Position numbers and translations under genes: made by a program. Shown in pieces: positions 46,453-55,694 of a stretch of 64,000 bases of DNA (position 1 is its first letter; each line of letters starts with the position of its first letter). The notes under the pieces are model-generated. The model saw only the letters and a program-made list of their open reading frames with translations, had not been told where the DNA came from and made no database searches. The DNA lies in NCBI GenBank assembly GCA_028284775.1, contig JANQRB010000013.1:1-64000 (forward strand), read 5' to 3'. Source of the stretch: Candidatus Kapaibacterium sp. (lineage in GTDB: Bacteria > Bacteroidota > Ignavibacteria > Kapaibacteriales > UBA7675).

Positions 46453-46738
46453 AGTGCCATGCTTAAAAGTTGTATGCCGGGGCACGAGGGCATCATCCTG
46501 GTAGTACGAATTGACTGGTGGCCCCATCTAGCGTACCAGCACGATATAAAGCGATGCCGGCCATGGCAGCGATAGGCGGACATCGATGCGGAATGTGAAA
46601 TTATGCCGGTCGGTGGGCAGACGCAAGGATCACGAATGGTGAAAAAATGGTGAAAGAACCAAGACCCGGCCTGCGTGGCGACGGCAATTGACCGCTCGCA
46701 GTTCAGGCATAGCTTGAAGACGGGACTTCCGGGGCGTT

Positions 46739-48238
46739 TTACTCCTTCGTAATCGAGGCTTCCAGCTCACGGAAGCTAAAGACCGATTTGACGCCATAAG
46801 AGTCCGCTGTCGGCCAGTGTTGAACGATAGTGTCGACATCCAGTCTCAGCGATCTGATCGTGTCATAGAGCGCCTTTTGCCGTTTGCCGGCAGTGCCCGG
46901 TCCGTCAAGCCTTCTGATCCAGGCCTGGTCCCCTTGAAAGAGAATGCCGGCCGACGGCAGATAGAAATAGACATAGTCATTTGCGTGCAGTGAAGCGGCC
47001 CCGACAAAATGGATGTGCAGTTCCAGGCTTCCATCGGTGATAATGCTGAGGCTGTCAACCAGTTGGGTACGCAGTGGCATCGGCTGCAGCTCCAGGCTGT
47101 CGGGCTGCAGGCTGTGACTGGCGCCGGCAATGTACCTCAGGTAGTCCAGGCTTTCTTTGCGGCACAGTATCGTTGCGCCGCGGTGAATAAATGGACGGAC
47201 GCCGCCCAGCGACCAGGGGTGATGATGCCCGACGGCATAGTAGCGGATGGGTTTGTCCGGTGCAATATCCCGGCAACACTTGATAATCGCTTCGCCGTTG
47301 GCGCTGTTGAGCGGGGCTTCGAATACAAGCAGAAATTCATCGAATTCGATCACGCCTGCGCGTGACTTCGCCTGCGGCAGATTGATGAGGTAGACCCTGT
47401 CCGCAATATTCCAGATGTCCGTCAGCACTTCACCACGGCAGGCGGGTTCTTCCCGGATAAGATAGGATTCCGGTCTTGTGAGCGCAGCTTGGGCCGATGC
47501 TGTGAATTCTGCCGCCGCGAGGGCGATCGTGTCCTGCACCCCATGCAATTTGCCTATGTGGATCGTATGAGCTATGTGCAATCCTTCGATAGCCCTGTAG
47601 TCGCTGAAGCGGTAGGTATGAGTCTCATCGCCCAACATATCGTGATAGCTGCTGCAAGTGATTCGCGCAAGGAGAAAATCACTTGTTCGGATAAAGAGTT
47701 TAACGATCGTATGATGAATCGTTAACTCGTAGATTGCCATGCCGGCCATGCTTATGCTGTCTACGGTCGGCGCCTGACGGTTAAAATAATCGAGGAGCAT
47801 TATCGGTGTGTAGCGCGCTGTTTTGTACAGCTGTTCCTCTACCATCTTGCGGCTGACATCAAGCAGTTGCTGTGAGCGGTAGGGCTGGATCAGAAGCTCG
47901 CCGACGCTGAATTGAATCTTCGCCTGATGTATCTTGCCCCGCCTTACGAGCGTGTCGATTTTGCTGAAGCTGCTAAGGTCGCAATTTATTCGCCCGTGCC
48001 GACGACTGTTTATTGTCTGCCAGGGTTCCGCGGAATGATAAAAACGATATCTGCTCTCGCGATAGTTAAAACTCAGGCAACGACCCCGCAGCGCTTCGAC
48101 TTGCCGTTGATGGCAGAGCTGCAAGGCTCCGGCACTATATCCCTGTACTTCTGCAACAAGGAAGAATGGAAGCAGAAATACGACAAATCTTATACAGAAC
48201 AACAGTATTTTTCTCCTCGCTCTGTGACAGAGATACAT
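46739..48238 (-). CDS. Exported LolA-like / metallo-beta-lactamase-fold fusion with altered metal site
   Basis: This 499-residue protein has an N-terminal signal segment. Residues 40-250 look LolA-like (INCDLSSFSKIDTLVRRG, TIVKLFIRTSDFLLARI, TYRFSDYRAIEGLHIAHTI). Residues 280-485 follow a metallo-beta-lactamase layout: VGHHHPWSLGGVRPFIHRGA, then SLHANDYVYFYLPSAGILFQGD and TIVQHWP. In active relatives the first motif is HHHxDHSGG; here the Asp and following His are Trp and Ser, while the other His and the later Asp remain. So one metal site should be lost. It may bind a ligand, or be inactive. It lies behind the sensor kinase gene in the same direction with a 286-bp gap. Confidence 0.65.
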   Translation of the reverse strand: MYLCHRARRKILLFCIRFVVFLLPFFLVAEVQGYSAGALQLCHQRQVEALRGRCLSFNYRESRYRFYHSAEPWQTINSRRHGRINCDLSSFSKIDTLVRRGKIHQAKIQFSVGELLIQPYRSQQLLDVSRKMVEEQLYKTARYTPIMLLDYFNRQAPTVDSISMAGMAIYELTIHHTIVKLFIRTSDFLLARITCSSYHDMLGDETHTYRFSDYRAIEGLHIAHTIHIGKLHGVQDTIALAAAEFTASAQAALTRPESYLIREEPACRGEVLTDIWNIADRVYLINLPQAKSRAGVIEFDEFLLVFEAPLNSANGEAIIKCCRDIAPDKPIRYYAVGHHHPWSLGGVRPFIHRGATILCRKESLDYLRYIAGASHSLQPDSLELQPMPLRTQLVDSLSIITDGSLELHIHFVGAASLHANDYVYFYLPSAGILFQGDQAWIRRLDGPGTAGKRQKALYDTIRSLRLDVDTIVQHWPTADSYGVKSVFSFRELEASITKE

Positions 48239-48889
48239 CGACCGGGTTGAAAGACAGACATGAACTGAGATGCAGGGTATGGGATGTTAAAAAAAATCGA
48301 CTACAGCTCTCCTGTCGTCAATTGTCCACGCGAACGGAGCAGGCTTAAGAAAGGGACGTAGGAAATGCTCGAAAAGACAAGCGCATACAATTGCTGCAAC
48401 AACCATTAAGGTTATTACGACCTGCAGCAAGAGGCTCAAGGCCAGAATGTCTATCTGATTATCGCGGCATTAGACGACGGCGTTTCCCGGAAGGTTTACA
48501 TCTTACAGTGGGTAAACATTGAATTGGCGGGCCGGACTTCGGTAGTGAAACTTCAAGGATCGTCACAGATTGAATAATCTCCCTTCTCTCCCGAAGAGTG
48601 CCATCGCGGGCAAGGGTCGGGCCCGGTCTTCGCAATGAACCCCCGCCATAGACTTGCGTGGATACCAAGAGCGAATGATTGCATTGCGGCATCATCCGAC
48701 AGCCGTCGCGCCTGCCCCGGTACTGTAGAGCCGCGAAGCGAAACGATCTGAAACGCTCGGAGTTCACTGCAATACTCGAAAGTGACTCCGGTGCTTTGCG
48801 GCGATCCTGATCGGCGGTCGTGACAGCGACGCGTCGGAGTCCGGCAGGAATAGTTGGCGGCGGCATTTCGATCCATCCGCGGAGGAATT
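48239..48889. other. Gene-free stretch of about 650 bp
   Basis: There is no convincing coding frame. A 43-codon frame with GGAGG upstream begins right after it, at 48890, and ends at 49021 directly before the first MKFQ peptide; it could be a leader but has no relatives here. Confidence 0.35.
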
Positions 48890-48963
48890 ATGCAGCTTGC
48901 ATCAGCCTTTCGACCAGCAGCGCGATTTTTTTGCCGAACATACCAACCTTTGATTCGAGCGAC

Positions 48964-48971
48964 TGTATTTG
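48964..48971 (+). promoter_or_regulatory. Possible -7 element of first MKFQ peptide
   Basis: TGTATTTG differs from TAnnTTTG at one fixed position and is followed by TCCT, like the TTTGTACT seen at the other two copies. It lies 63 nt before the start codon, close to the 70 and 73 nt found at the others. Confidence 0.3.
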
Positions 48972-49026
48972 TCCTCAACGACGCCTTATGGCAATGTTCA
49001 TTCGGATTTCAGCTCAGGTGAATGTT

Positions 49027-49194
49027 ATGAAATTCCAGCTTGTTTACGGACTTCTCGTCTTGACTTTCCTCGCAATACTGAATGTCTGTGCCCTGGTGAG
49101 TAACAGCACGCTGAGTACGGTGACGCCGGGCGTCGAAAAGACTGAAACTCTTGTGATGGCTCAATCCACACTCAGTGCCGAAGATGTGGATTGA
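49027..49194 (+). CDS. MKFQ-family small membrane or secreted peptide 1
   Basis: This 55-residue peptide starts MKFQLVYGLLVLTFLAILNV. It shares its first 23 residues, almost position by position, with the peptides at 49692 and 56820; the tails differ. One hydrophobic helix (residues 5-24) is either a membrane anchor or an uncleaved/cleavable signal, with a Ser/Thr-rich acidic tail (ending SAEDVD) outside. In-frame ATG codons occur upstream (48994), but MKFQ is the start shared by all three. The DNA before the start, ATTTCAGCTCAGG, is shared with the second copy, so they come from a recent local duplication. Nothing similar is known to me. Confidence 0.6.
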   Translation: MKFQLVYGLLVLTFLAILNVCALVSNSTLSTVTPGVEKTETLVMAQSTLSAEDVD

Positions 49195-49621
49195 GACTTC
49201 ACAGGAATTCGCCGGCGGGGCCGAGCTGTCAAGGCTGGTTCCGCTTCAACAATCGGCTGCAAACAACTAATGAGCTACCGTTCGGGCGTGAGAGAGCGAT
49301 TTTTCCCCTGGCCTTGCGGCGAGAGATTCCCGGCTCGGTGCCGAAGTCGCGGATCGGATTTCCGCAAGGTCACGCAGCTCGATTCACGAATAGCTGAGCG
49401 AACTCTGTGTTCGAGGAATCGGTTCCCGGCCGGGGGAAGACAAGACGGGAACCGGGCCGACCCGGCGAAATCCGACTGAAGTTATTGCAGACAATCAAGC
49501 GCTGACCCAGCTCGCCTCAGCGCATCCCGTATTCGTATTGTTCGTGCTGTTCCTGGCAGCGGCAGGATTTATTCTGCCGCTGTTGAAGTTTTGTTGTAAA
49601 CACCCGCCAACAATTTGACGC
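49195..49621. other. Spacer between two MKFQ peptides
   Basis: No gene is visible. It holds the hairpin at 49557 and the promoter element of the second peptide. Confidence 0.4.
49557..49582 (+). terminator. Hairpin, possible terminator of first MKFQ peptide
   Basis: CAGCGGCAG (49557-49565) and CTGCCGCTG (49574-49582) form a perfect 9-bp stem with an 8-nt loop, followed by TTGAAGTTTTGTTG. The T-run is broken, so termination would be weak. It lies 360 bp after the first peptide and 40 bp before the next -7 element. Confidence 0.4.
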
Positions 49622-49629
49622 TAGCTTTG
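49622..49629 (+). promoter_or_regulatory. -7 element of second MKFQ peptide
   Basis: TAGCTTTG is an exact TAnnTTTG match, followed by TACTTG; the third peptide has TATCTTTGTACTGT at nearly the same distance (73 nt against 70 here). No good -33 TTG lies at the right spacing. Confidence 0.45.
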
Positions 49630-49691
49630 TACTTGAAATCGACAGCGATCGACAAACAACGTCAATGTCAAATTTCAGCTCAGGAACCGCA

Positions 49692-49865
49692 ATGAAATTC
49701 CAAGCCATCTACGGACTTCTCGTCTTAGCATTCCTCGCCATTTTGAATATTTATGCCCTTGCAGGCGGCAGCGACCCACGGAATGAATCAGCAATTCCCG
49801 CATCGTCCGATCATATCGAATTGCCGGGCGCGACGCTGAAGATGGAAGCGACTTATGGAGTCTGA
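49692..49865 (+). CDS. MKFQ-family small membrane or secreted peptide 2
   Basis: This 57-residue peptide starts MKFQAIYGLLVLAFLAILNI, the same N-terminal helix as the peptide 665 bp upstream. After a Gly-Gly (YALAGGSD) the sequence diverges into a polar tail ending MEATYGV. No Cys is present after the helix, so it is not a lipoprotein. With only one charged residue before the helix, the N-terminus probably stays inside and the tail faces out, or is released. An in-frame ATG nine codons earlier (49665) is possible. Conserved start plus variable tail is what one sees in precursor peptides, but no processing enzyme is adjacent. Confidence 0.65.
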   Translation: MKFQAIYGLLVLAFLAILNIYALAGGSDPRNESAIPASSDHIELPGATLKMEATYGV

Positions 49866-49895
49866 ATCTCAATTCCACCAGGGTCGAAGATCAAA

Positions 49896-50399
49896 TCACA
49901 GCAGCAACCTTTCCGTCAGGATTTCATCGATGTATCGACCCGCAACCAGGGCGTGATCCCGCGCTGTCCCGATTATCCTGAATCCCATCTTCAGATAAAA
50001 TCCCAGGGCTTGATGATTGTCGGCCCGAATATTTGCCATCAGCTTACGGTAGCCTCGCCCTTGCGCCGCCAGAAAAGTTGCCTCGCACAATTGGCGCCCG
50101 ATTCCCTGTCCCCGATACCCCATAGCTACAAAGCTGCCAATTGCGCCGACGTGCCGAAATGCGCTTTCATCCGTGCAGAGCGGCAGCACCTCCTGTAATC
50201 CATACAATTCGGAACTTCCTGAATCGAACGCAAGGTGATAAACAGCCGGCTCGGGCAGAGCGCGTATGAAGCCTATCTGGTCTTCCGTAGAAAGTTCCCG
50301 GTCCATAATCGTAAATCTGCCGTCCCGAATGATGGGATTCAGCAGATCGACAACCGCGGCCGCATCTTCTTCGCGCGCAGATCTGATTTTGAGATTCAT
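49896..50399 (-). CDS. GNAT-family N-acetyltransferase
   Basis: This 167-residue cytoplasmic protein has the acetyl-CoA-binding signature in AMGYRGQGIGRQLCEATF (R/Q-x-x-G-x-G form), preceded by a beta-strand (VGAIGSFV) and followed by KLMANIRADNHQALGFYLKMGF, the usual last strand and helix. The N-terminal LKIRSAREEDAAAVVDLLN is also typical. The acceptor cannot be told. It stands alone on the minus strand, close to the second MKFQ peptide whose stop lies 31 bp away on the other strand. Confidence 0.9.
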   Translation of the reverse strand: MNLKIRSAREEDAAAVVDLLNPIIRDGRFTIMDRELSTEDQIGFIRALPEPAVYHLAFDSGSSELYGLQEVLPLCTDESAFRHVGAIGSFVAMGYRGQGIGRQLCEATFLAAQGRGYRKLMANIRADNHQALGFYLKMGFRIIGTARDHALVAGRYIDEILTERLLL

Positions 50400-50507
50400 A
50401 GGGTGATTCAGGATTGGGGACGGTCGAGATTATCTGGCGAAAACGAGGACTGCCGCGACCGTCACTTTGGGCTGAGGGCGAGCTTCGTGATGGCCTTGCG
50501 TACTGAG

Positions 50508-51326
50508 TTATTGTTTTCTCGCGTCCTCAAGTATCGGACGTACCTGTGGGCTGGCATCCTCAAGCAGGCGCCGGTAGTAAGTATCCTGATCCGGGGTATC
50601 GGGATAGTGTAATCTGGCGCCCGCAGCAAGCAGCATACGGACCAGCTCAGTATAAACATCCTGGCGTTCGTCCGCGCCGCCCGAATAGCGCGAACCGTGC
50701 ACGGCCCAGCCCAAGGGCGAACTCTCATGAACGGGATCGAATACTTCGAGTGGCGCGCCGGCGTCCAGCAGCAGTTGCGCATTGGCGGGCTGGCCGAACC
50801 AGGCAGTCTGGTGAAGCGGAGTGCCGCCGTCCAGGGCCGGTGCGCTGAGATCGGCCCCGCTGCTGATCAACAATTGCACGGGCTCGCTCGGATTGCGTCC
50901 GGCGACGTCCGCCAGCAGGCGATCCTCTTCGGGATTGCCCGTCCGGACAATGCCCGGCTGAGCCGCGATCAGCGCCCGCGCCTCGTCCAGACGACCATTG
51001 ACGATCGCTACGGCCAGGCGGTCGGCATCATTGAGCTCGGTGCTCGCGCCGCGTGCCTGCAGTGCCTCGGCGACTTCATCAAAGCGACGGCGGATGGCAT
51101 GAGCATAGGCCGTTTTGCCTGCGGCAGAGCCGGCGTCGACATCGGCGCCGGCATCGAGCAGAATCTCCACTGCAGCAAGCCGACGACGACGGGTAGCCAC
51201 ATGAAGGGGCGTCTCTGCCAGGGCACCTTCCCGATTAGCGAGATTCGCACCCGCCGCCAGCATTCGGCGCAGCTTATCATCACCGTCAGGGCCGTAGTGA
51301 AAGTCGAGAAAATCATGTAAAGTCAT
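50508..51326 (-). CDS. Ankyrin-repeat protein
   Basis: This 272-residue protein begins at ATG 51326 (MTLHDFLDFHYGPDG). Ankyrin units are clear: AETPLHVATRRRRLAAVEILLDAGADVDAG, then KTAYAHAIRRRFDEVAEALQARGA, DGGTPLHQTAWFGQPANAQLLLDAGA, and SPLGWAVHGSRYSGG ending with VRMLLAAGARL. There is no signal peptide, so it probably acts in the cytoplasm as a binding protein. Its partner is unknown. Confidence 0.9.
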   Translation of the reverse strand: MTLHDFLDFHYGPDGDDKLRRMLAAGANLANREGALAETPLHVATRRRRLAAVEILLDAGADVDAGSAAGKTAYAHAIRRRFDEVAEALQARGASTELNDADRLAVAIVNGRLDEARALIAAQPGIVRTGNPEEDRLLADVAGRNPSEPVQLLISSGADLSAPALDGGTPLHQTAWFGQPANAQLLLDAGAPLEVFDPVHESSPLGWAVHGSRYSGGADERQDVYTELVRMLLAAGARLHYPDTPDQDTYYRRLLEDASPQVRPILEDARKQ

Positions 51327-51456
51327 TGTACATTCCAGCAATGCTGATCGGAGTTTTAGCTAAAGATAGCCTCGCTTCGTTGATAATTCCTTATCTCTGC
51401 CTAGATTGCCCTGCGTTTCCGGCATAATAGCTCTTATCGCATTACCTAGCTTCGAA

Positions 51457-53175
51457 ATGATTAAACTGTTCAGACTGCTGACGGCTTCTCTGCTGGCGTA
51501 TGGAATTCTGGTACTCTTCTCCGACCGATTGATGAGGGCTAACTCATCGGCCGCAACCGGACCCGAGCGAAGCCGCGTTTTAGCTGCCACCGGCTCCAAG
51601 GCTTTCACCGACCTCCAACAGTCGGCTACATCGTCAATTGCCGCACAGGCCGATTGGTATTCGGCGGCCCTCTACCCCGTCTGGGGCGCCGACAACATTA
51701 CAGGGGCACAGGACATCGCTGCCAGCGCCAGCCTCTACTGCACGGGCGACAGCATCATCGTTGAAGTCCGGGTTATCGATGATGTACTGATCGAAAATGA
51801 CGACCCACTGCATTGCGATCACGTTGAAATCTGGTTTGCCCTGCCTGACATTCAAAACAGCGATTATCTGGCTTATGGGACCGGACTCTTCCGGCATAGG
51901 GACAATCCCGATTCCAGCCTGGATCCCGTACAATTCGCGCGCGAGCACGAGTTTCCACAGTCAGAGGAAGAGTTGCGAAGATATGGCATCTATGAATATG
52001 AAATAATCGATCCGGCCCGCTTTTATCGTCAGACGGTCTTTTTCGGGATGGTCCACTATGGCCTGTTTCCCGGCGGTCGCGACCCACTGCGATATGATAA
52101 TGAGTTTTATGCCAGGTCCGGAATGCCGGCCGATGCCGCGACAAGCATCCGCCACCAGCTGCGCCGCAGTGCCAATGGCTACCATCTGAGGGCCGCCTTC
52201 CCGCCGGCCGCTCTGGCTTTCCTGCAACTGCCGGAGATGCAGGACATACGCGTGATGATCGACGTCATCGATGTCGATCACGCCGGCGGACGGCAGGAGT
52301 CGCTCCTGTCTAGCGCACCGAAGCACGAATGGGGGCAGCCGCGCAGCTTCGAGCGGGTGTCGCTGGCGCGTCCGCTGGCCGCCAACATGTCGTCGCTGCC
52401 CGATTCGGTCTTTCATATCGTCGAAAGGCGACCCGTGATGCAGTACTTCGGCCCCGGCGATTGGCGTTTTGTCGCATGGCGGGAGCTCTGGCCGGATTAC
52501 TATCCGAGCAAGGTATGGGATATGCTCGGCCTGATCCGCTACGAATGGGACGACTACCGCTATGAGCTACGCGATACGACAGTCGACGGTGTTCAACTGT
52601 CCGAGCTGCGTGAATTCGACAGCCGTTTCAGTTCCGAGGATTCCCGATTTGTCAGCTATATTATCAACGGCAATGCGATTAAAGGATTCAGCCACCCCGC
52701 GATCATGGCCCCTGATGGAATTCCGGCATACATCCGGCGCTCCGATTATGAAGAAGGGAACGACGACATCGAATCCGAAAGATCCGACGACAAGGTATTT
52801 GTTCGCCTGCCCGACGGAGGGCTTGGATTTTTCCTGCTCGACAGTTTCCAGCAAAGTCCCTGGGGACGCGGCCCCTGCGGCGCTTGCATCATAGTGGATG
52901 TCAATTTTTATCGCCTGTCGGGTACCGGCATCGAACAACTTTTTGGCTTGGAATACAATCTCGGCAATCTCTGGCTGCGCTTTGATGACGAACGGAAGAT
53001 TGGCTTCGAAGAAGTCTTCGGCCTGAATATTGCTTGGATCGAAGAGGGGCGGCACCTGCGCATTAGGTTGATGCCCGATTCCGACTTTCTCGATGAAGGC
53101 GCAAAGCCGCTTGCCCGAGTTGACTATCACTTCAGCGCCCACGGGGTCAGACGGAGCCTGCATTCGCAGGAATGA
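51457..53175 (+). CDS. Exported protein with CBM9/DOMON-like N-terminal domain
   Basis: This is a 572-residue protein. ATG at 51457 gives a signal-like start (MIKLFRLLTASLLAYGILVLF). About residues 70-290 look like a carbohydrate-binding family 9-type sandwich: SASLYCTGDSIIVEVRVIDD, DHVEIWFALPD, GYHLRAAFPPAAL, VMIDVIDVDHAGG. The C-terminal half has repeated aromatic and acidic strands (GDWRFVAWRELWPDYYP, VDVNFYRLSGTGI) and is not recognised. The protein is probably periplasmic or surface-bound. It converges on the propeller/T9SS gene, with MITE copy 2 between them. Confidence 0.55.
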   Translation: MIKLFRLLTASLLAYGILVLFSDRLMRANSSAATGPERSRVLAATGSKAFTDLQQSATSSIAAQADWYSAALYPVWGADNITGAQDIAASASLYCTGDSIIVEVRVIDDVLIENDDPLHCDHVEIWFALPDIQNSDYLAYGTGLFRHRDNPDSSLDPVQFAREHEFPQSEEELRRYGIYEYEIIDPARFYRQTVFFGMVHYGLFPGGRDPLRYDNEFYARSGMPADAATSIRHQLRRSANGYHLRAAFPPAALAFLQLPEMQDIRVMIDVIDVDHAGGRQESLLSSAPKHEWGQPRSFERVSLARPLAANMSSLPDSVFHIVERRPVMQYFGPGDWRFVAWRELWPDYYPSKVWDMLGLIRYEWDDYRYELRDTTVDGVQLSELREFDSRFSSEDSRFVSYIINGNAIKGFSHPAIMAPDGIPAYIRRSDYEEGNDDIESERSDDKVFVRLPDGGLGFFLLDSFQQSPWGRGPCGACIIVDVNFYRLSGTGIEQLFGLEYNLGNLWLRFDDERKIGFEEVFGLNIAWIEEGRHLRIRLMPDSDFLDEGAKPLARVDYHFSAHGVRRSLHSQE

Positions 53176-53337
53176 ACATCCCGGCGCTCCCGCGGACAGG
53201 TCCATTGCCGCTGGTCGGCTCCGGGTGAATATGATGGCCCTGAATGTCAGGATCAGAGAAACAGCACTGCAGTTGCGGTTTGTTCAGGCATGCCTAAAAC
53301 GCTGACCGCACTTAATGAATGTCCACAAGCTAGCGCT

Positions 53338-53477
53338 TTGTCAACTAAGTAAGTTTCAAATCCCCCCCTTTGTTGAAAGAGGGGCCAGGGGAGTTAGCAA
53401 GTCCTTAAATACTCATAACCCCTCCAAACCTCCCCTTATCTTAAGGGGAGGGTAACTATAAAAATTTTTATTGACAA
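53338..53477. repeat. MITE-like element, copy 2
   Basis: This is the partner of 371-533. It begins TTGTCAACTAAGT and ends TTGACAA (53471-53477), a 7-bp terminal inverted repeat. The second stem is perfect here: CCTCCCCTTA (53429-53438) with TAAGGGGAGG (53442-53451). It lies 10 bp before the stop codon of the convergent propeller gene and could act as a terminator for either side. Confidence 0.65.
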
Positions 53478-53486
53478 GACACTGGC

Positions 53487-55694
53487 TTATCGCCGAACAA
53501 CTACACGACGAACGAGTGTCCTGTCCCTACTTACATACCGTAAAAGGTAAACGCCGGGCGCGTAGGTGTTCAGGGGCAGTTTGAGGTACAGTTCGCCAGC
53601 GGAAGAGGAAGCATTCACGTCGACGTCGCAGGGCAGCTCCGCCAGGCGATTGCCGCGCAGGTCGTAAAGCTGGATCACGGCGCCGTCGCAAGCTGGGAGT
53701 TTCACCGTCAGCATTTCCGAGGCGGGATTAGGCTGAATCCTTATGGCGGGACGCACGTCACCTGCGCCGCTTTGTTGTTGCGAAACTGAGGTAATTCCCG
53801 TGCTGCGGACGTAATGCAGCCCGCCGTGGCTGCTGCCGATCCAGATTGCGCCGGACTGGTCGGCCGCGATTGCATTAAAGGGCGGGCCATACAAGGGTGA
53901 ATTTTCGACCTCATAGCTTTGCCAGCGGGTTCCATCGAAACGCACGACATTCTGACCTGCGAACCAGATATTGCCGCCGGGCTCCGCCGCTATGGCGCTA
54001 ACATGATGCGGATAGGGATTTGATTCGGAGGCCGCGAACAGGGTCCATTCCGCAAAGTCATACCTGGCGACGCCTTCCTCCGCCGCGACCCACAAACTGC
54101 CCTCGGAGTCAAAAGCCAGGGGGCCCAAACGCGTTTCGAGTGGCAGACCGCTATTGTCCTTGGTGAGCTGCGACCATGCCGATCCGTCGAAGCGGATAAT
54201 GCCGCCGGGCGTTGCCGAGCACCACAAAGCGCCGTCCGGGCCAATTATGATATTGAACATTTGTTGAAAATTAAAACCGGCATCGCTCACGCCGTAAGCC
54301 TGCCATGATGTGCCGTCAAAGCGTACGAGGGCTTCTGATTGACTTGGCCTTGCGATCCACAGCCCGCCGTCGCCGTCCGCCGCCAGGTCTCCGGCGCGAT
54401 CGATGGGCGCCTGATCGGTATCGTCCGGCGTCAGCACTTCCAGCTTCTCGCCGTCGAAATGCACCAGTCCCGCCCTGATGGCGGCCCAGATATGCCCCTT
54501 GTTCGGATCGATCGTCAGGCTCGTAATCGAACGGCGCGCAGGAAGGGCGGAGTTTTCCGAGGTGAATTCTCTCCATTCGCCGCCGTCGAAAGCAGCCAGG
54601 CCGCCGGAACCGCCGCCGCTGGCCCACACCGTCCCCTCGGCGCTGATCGCAATGTCGGAGATGACATCCGAGGGCACTTTGCTGTCGGAAGGCAGAATCA
54701 CGTCCCATTCACCGCCGGATGTCGAACTGATCCCCGTGCTGGTGCCGAGCCACATCCGGCCATCGGAGCGGCCGGCGATAGCCGTGACGCCGGTTTGCGG
54801 CAGAGTGGAATTTTCCGCTGTGAAGCTTTCCCAGGCGCCAGCGTCATAGACGCCCGCGCCGCCCGGCCCGCCGACCCAGACACGGCCAAGGTCATCGATA
54901 TGAATCGACAGTACAGGTAGTCGCGGAGCGACGACACCGCCGCTCAGGCCCCATCGCGCTTCAAATTTGCTCCATTGCTCGCCATCGTAGCGATAGACAT
55001 CGGCATTGGTGCCGCCCACCCAAACATTACCGTCGGCATCAACGCCGATCGATTCGGGCGAAAGACCCGGTCCGTCTGTAAACGATGCTGGATGATGTGT
55101 CCAAACGCCGCGATCTAGAGCCGAGACTGCAATTCCGTGGGTGTCGGTGAAAACCGTCATCACGATCCTGCCCGCGCTGTCCAGGGCCAGTCTGCCGATC
55201 CTGTCGTCGGCAATGTCCGAGTTGGCGGTTGACAGGATTGTCCATTCGCCGCCGGCCAAACTCGCCAGCCCGCCACTCCAGGTGGCGATCCAGATAGTAT
55301 TGTTCCGATCCTGGACAATATCGCAAACCAGATTGCTTGGCAAGGCCGAGTTCTCGGTCGTCAGGCTTTCCAGCGCATCGCCCTGGAGCAGAGCGAGGCC
55401 GCCGCCGTAAGCAGCGACCCATATATCGCCGTTCCGCGCCCGGAATACACTGCGGATATTGTTGGAAGGAAGGTCGGAGTTAGCCTCTTTAAACCACACG
55501 CGGGTGTTGCTGCTCTTGTCGATTTTCAGCAAACCGTTGCCCCTCGTTCCGACATAAAGATTGTCCTCGGTTTCGAGCAGGGCAGTGATATCGTTGCCGT
55601 TGCCGAAGTTTAACCACTCGCCGTCGAGCGTCTGGGCACCGATACAGGAGGAACTAATCAATAGCACGATGACAATGACAGAGCCTACATTCAT
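53487..55694 (-). CDS. Two-component-propeller-like surface protein with T9SS sorting tail
   Basis: This 735-residue protein has a signal peptide (MNVGSVIVIVLLISSSCIGAQ). Residues 25-620 hold about twelve propeller blades of the kind seen in two-component sensors, for example VFRARNGDIWVAAYGGGLAL, VQDRNNTIWIATWSGGLASL and AADQSGAIWIGSSHGGLHYV, with N-x-x-LP segments between. Unlike the sensor at 43249 it has no kinase. The last 85 residues are a T9SS type A sorting domain (IQPNPASEMLTVKLP, then YAPGVYLLRYVSRD and a basic end), so it should be displayed on the cell surface. Its ligand is unknown. Confidence 0.9.
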   Translation of the reverse strand: MNVGSVIVIVLLISSSCIGAQTLDGEWLNFGNGNDITALLETEDNLYVGTRGNGLLKIDKSSNTRVWFKEANSDLPSNNIRSVFRARNGDIWVAAYGGGLALLQGDALESLTTENSALPSNLVCDIVQDRNNTIWIATWSGGLASLAGGEWTILSTANSDIADDRIGRLALDSAGRIVMTVFTDTHGIAVSALDRGVWTHHPASFTDGPGLSPESIGVDADGNVWVGGTNADVYRYDGEQWSKFEARWGLSGGVVAPRLPVLSIHIDDLGRVWVGGPGGAGVYDAGAWESFTAENSTLPQTGVTAIAGRSDGRMWLGTSTGISSTSGGEWDVILPSDSKVPSDVISDIAISAEGTVWASGGGSGGLAAFDGGEWREFTSENSALPARRSITSLTIDPNKGHIWAAIRAGLVHFDGEKLEVLTPDDTDQAPIDRAGDLAADGDGGLWIARPSQSEALVRFDGTSWQAYGVSDAGFNFQQMFNIIIGPDGALWCSATPGGIIRFDGSAWSQLTKDNSGLPLETRLGPLAFDSEGSLWVAAEEGVARYDFAEWTLFAASESNPYPHHVSAIAAEPGGNIWFAGQNVVRFDGTRWQSYEVENSPLYGPPFNAIAADQSGAIWIGSSHGGLHYVRSTGITSVSQQQSGAGDVRPAIRIQPNPASEMLTVKLPACDGAVIQLYDLRGNRLAELPCDVDVNASSSAGELYLKLPLNTYAPGVYLLRYVSRDRTLVRRVVVRR

